DNA of 14,012 bases from Clostridia bacterium (GTDB lineage Bacteria; Bacillota; Clostridia; Oscillospirales; CAG-272). How positions within the stretch are numbered: position 1 is the stretch's first letter; each line of letters starts with the position of its first letter. The stretch is from positions 1 to 14,012 of the forward strand of contig JAGAFM010000138.1 of the NCBI GenBank assembly GCA_017612655.1, given 5' to 3'. The position numbers were made by a program, and so were the translations under genes. Below are positions 12,411 to 14,012 of the stretch, piece by piece. The notes beneath the pieces were generated by a model. It did no database searches. It was not told where the DNA came from and worked only from the letters and a program-made list of their open reading frames with translations.

Positions 12411-13892
12411 ATGGGAAAAGAGGTTAAGCAGATCCGCTACGACGTCGCAGTCATCGGGGGCGGAATCACCGGTGTTCTGACGGCGCGCGTCCTCTCCAGA
12501 TACCGCCTTCGCGTCGCAGTTCTGGAAGCGGCTGACGATGTCGCAATGGGAGCAACGAAAGCAAATTCCGCCATCGTCCATGCAGGATTTGACCCAAAGC
12601 CGGGCTCCCTGAAAGCATCGTTGAATGTGAAAGGGTGCGAACAGATGGGCACCCTCACAAAAGAATTGGACGTTCCTTTCCGCAGGATCGGATCTCTGGT
12701 GGTGGCGTTTGGCGAAGAGGATGACCGGACGCTGCTCGCCCTGAAAGAGCGCGGTATCGAAAACGGTGTTCCCGGACTGGAGCTCTGGGATCGTGAAAGG
12801 CTGACCCGGGAGGAACCGAATCTTTCCAAAGAAGCCTCCTCTGCGCTATACGCCCCGACCGCCGGAATTGTCTGTCCGTACGAACTCTGTATCGCTGCCG
12901 CGGAATCCGCCTCCGTCAACGGCGTCGATTTTTATTTCCGCTTCCGTGTTTCGGGGATCCTCCGCACGGAGGAAGGTTTTCGCGTCACAGACGGATCCGA
13001 AACAGTGGAAACGCGCTATCTGGTCAATGCCGCGGGCGTTCATGCCGATGAGATTGCTTCCCTCGCGGGAGAAAAGGATTTCCCCGTTCGAATCGTTCCG
13101 AGGCGGGGAGAATACATGCTGCTGGACCGGTCCGTCGGCAACACAGCATCTCACGTGCTTTTCGTCTGTCCTTCCGTAAACGGCAAGGGCATTCTGGTCT
13201 CCCCGACTGTGGACGGAAACCTCCTCCTGGGCCCGACCGCCGCTGAGATACCGGATCGAAACGACACGGCAACCACCGCAGAAGGACTGGCTGCCGTAGC
13301 GGACGGCGCCAGAAAACTCGTTCCCGGCATCCGAACCAATACGGTCATTACACAGTTTTCGGGGATCCGCCCCACCCCGTTCGACCGGAACGGCGCCTCC
13401 GCCGATTTTCTGATCCGCCCATCGGATCAGATACCGGGGCTGCTCCACCTGGCGGGAATCGAATCGCCTGGGCTTGCCTCGTCCCCCGCGGTTTCCGAAT
13501 ATGCCGTGTCCCTCCTGTTCTCCATGGGGCTGAAGGCAGACCCTAATCCGGAATACCGTCCCGGAAGACCTAGGAAAATCCGCTTCCGTGAAATGAACGA
13601 CGAGGAACGGAGAGACCTGATCGCCATGAATTCCGCGTTCGGAAAGATTATCTGCCGTTGCGAAACCGTTACGGAAGGCGAAATCGTGGATGCCATCCGC
13701 CGTCCGCTGGGAGCCCGCGATCTGGACATGGTCAAACGGCGCACCAGGGCCGGAATGGGTCGCTGCGGATCGGGATTCTGCTCTCCCAGGGTAATGGAAA
13801 TACTGTCCCGGGAACTGGGGATTTCCATGGACGAAGTCACAAAATGCGGCGGCAAATCCTATCTGATTCCCGGCACGACCGATTCGGAATAA
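12411..13892 (+). CDS. FAD-dependent oxidoreductase with BFD-like [2Fe-2S] domain (GlpA type)
   Basis: The 493-residue protein starts with an FAD-binding Rossmann motif, VAVIGGGITG (12-21), and a DAO-type fold to about 370: GATKANSAIVHAGFD (47-61), NAAGVHADEIA (206-216), a C-terminal FAD segment GIRPTP plus LHLAGIESPGLASSPA (345-360). A BFD-like [2Fe-2S] domain follows with Cys415 and Cys417 (CRC) and Cys452 and Cys457 (CGSGFC). This layout is that of anaerobic glycerol-3-phosphate dehydrogenase subunit A and of 2-hydroxyglutarate or similar 2-hydroxyacid/amine oxidoreductases; the substrate is uncertain. In clostridia GlpA-like genes are often followed by a second flavoprotein and a DUF1667 protein, but only 120 bases remain here, with no gene start in them. 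It has its own promoter and starts at the ATG at 12411. Confidence 0.9.
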   Translation: MGKEVKQIRYDVAVIGGGITGVLTARVLSRYRLRVAVLEAADDVAMGATKANSAIVHAGFDPKPGSLKASLNVKGCEQMGTLTKELDVPFRRIGSLVVAFGEEDDRTLLALKERGIENGVPGLELWDRERLTREEPNLSKEASSALYAPTAGIVCPYELCIAAAESASVNGVDFYFRFRVSGILRTEEGFRVTDGSETVETRYLVNAAGVHADEIASLAGEKDFPVRIVPRRGEYMLLDRSVGNTASHVLFVCPSVNGKGILVSPTVDGNLLLGPTAAEIPDRNDTATTAEGLAAVADGARKLVPGIRTNTVITQFSGIRPTPFDRNGASADFLIRPSDQIPGLLHLAGIESPGLASSPAVSEYAVSLLFSMGLKADPNPEYRPGRPRKIRFREMNDEERRDLIAMNSAFGKIICRCETVTEGEIVDAIRRPLGARDLDMVKRRTRAGMGRCGSGFCSPRVMEILSRELGISMDEVTKCGGKSYLIPGTTDSE

Positions 13893-13899
13893 TCCGCGT

Positions 13900-13947
13900 C
13901 CCCTTCCCCTGTTTGGCTAATTCCCCTGAAGGAAGGGGTTCGATCTT
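13900..13947 (+). terminator. Possible weak terminator after the FAD oxidoreductase
   Basis: CCCCTTCC (13900-13907) can pair with GGAAGGGG (13931-13938), or alternatively CCCCT (13924-13928 region) with AGGGG locally, followed by TTCGATCTTT. The stem is good but the T tract is poor. Beyond it, to the window end, I see an AAAGGAG (about 13962-13968) with no start codon within range, and nothing else. Confidence 0.3.
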
Positions 13948-14012
13948 TACAATCTGAGCTGAAAGGAGACAGCAGGGCGTTATCAGGTTCCGGCATTCTG
14001 CCACCCGCATCC

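Noticed and set aside
13960..14012. Start of a new gene after AAAGGAG near 13962, or end of a minus-strand gene stopping at 13983
   Set aside because: No ATG, GTG or TTG lies at a usable distance from the AAAGGAG, and the minus-strand frame shows only nine codons, too few to judge.
1..14012. Mobile elements, CRISPR arrays, defence genes, phage genes
   Set aside because: I found no transposase or integrase motifs, no terminal repeats, no regularly spaced repeats and no nuclease or toxin-antitoxin pairs. Two tRNA genes are present, but no integration remnant such as a repeated tRNA 3' end was seen beside them.
13893..14012. Riboswitch or T-box leader at the right edge
   Set aside because: I see none of the conserved cores I would expect (no T-box AGGGTGGNACC, no TPP or cobalamin core), and only 120 bases are available.

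Overview
The window is chromosomal DNA from a bacterium, most likely a Gram-positive anaerobe of the Clostridia (Bacillota). The indications are consensus sigma-A type promoters with 17-base spacers, AAGGAG-type ribosome binding sites, TTG/GTG starts, an LCP-family cell wall protein, a single-chain glycyl-tRNA synthetase end, a B12-dependent-type radical SAM protein, an FAD oxidoreductase with a BFD-like iron-sulfur tail, and two families I remember as mainly clostridial (DUF6062 and DUF5685). The DNA is moderately GC-rich. I see no phage, insertion sequence, CRISPR array or defence island: this looks like ordinary core or shell genome, and I do not claim a new system.

Layout, left to right. 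1-123 is the end of glycyl-tRNA synthetase (+), with a terminator. An LCP-family membrane protein (-) follows. Its promoter sits back to back with the promoter of tRNA-Leu(CAA) (+), which ends in a strong hairpin terminator. A B12-binding/radical SAM protein (-) converges on that terminator. The radical SAM promoter diverges from a promoter that starts a rightward group: a two-helix membrane protein, a THUMP-domain 23S rRNA-type methyltransferase, a cysteine-rich unknown protein and a DUF6062 protein. This group ends at a strong terminator at 7125-7163. A mirror-image terminator (7164-7199) closes the long leftward half.

The leftward half, read in its own direction from about 12200 down to 7230, contains DUF5685 protein, J-domain protein with a cysteine tail, tRNA-Lys(TTT) with a perfect consensus promoter and its own terminator, PHP-family phosphoesterase, family 4 uracil-DNA glycosylase, AEC transporter and Mrp/Nbp35-type P-loop ATPase. 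The last four are tightly packed (3-base gap, 8-base overlap, 56-base gap) and look co-transcribed. Divergent from DUF5685, a FAD oxidoreductase of the GlpA type (+) has its own promoter and runs almost to the window end.

The points most worth a second look are these. DUF5685 has a segment resembling the aspartate-rich signature of squalene/phytoene synthases. A start site at 6381 has its strong Shine-Dalgarno on the far side of a hairpin. The Fe-S carrier ATPase shares an operon with an Fe-S glycosylase. tRNA-Lys has a C-A mismatch in the acceptor stem. The LCP protein lacks usual active-site arginines. Three neighbouring proteins of unknown function have regular cysteine motifs.
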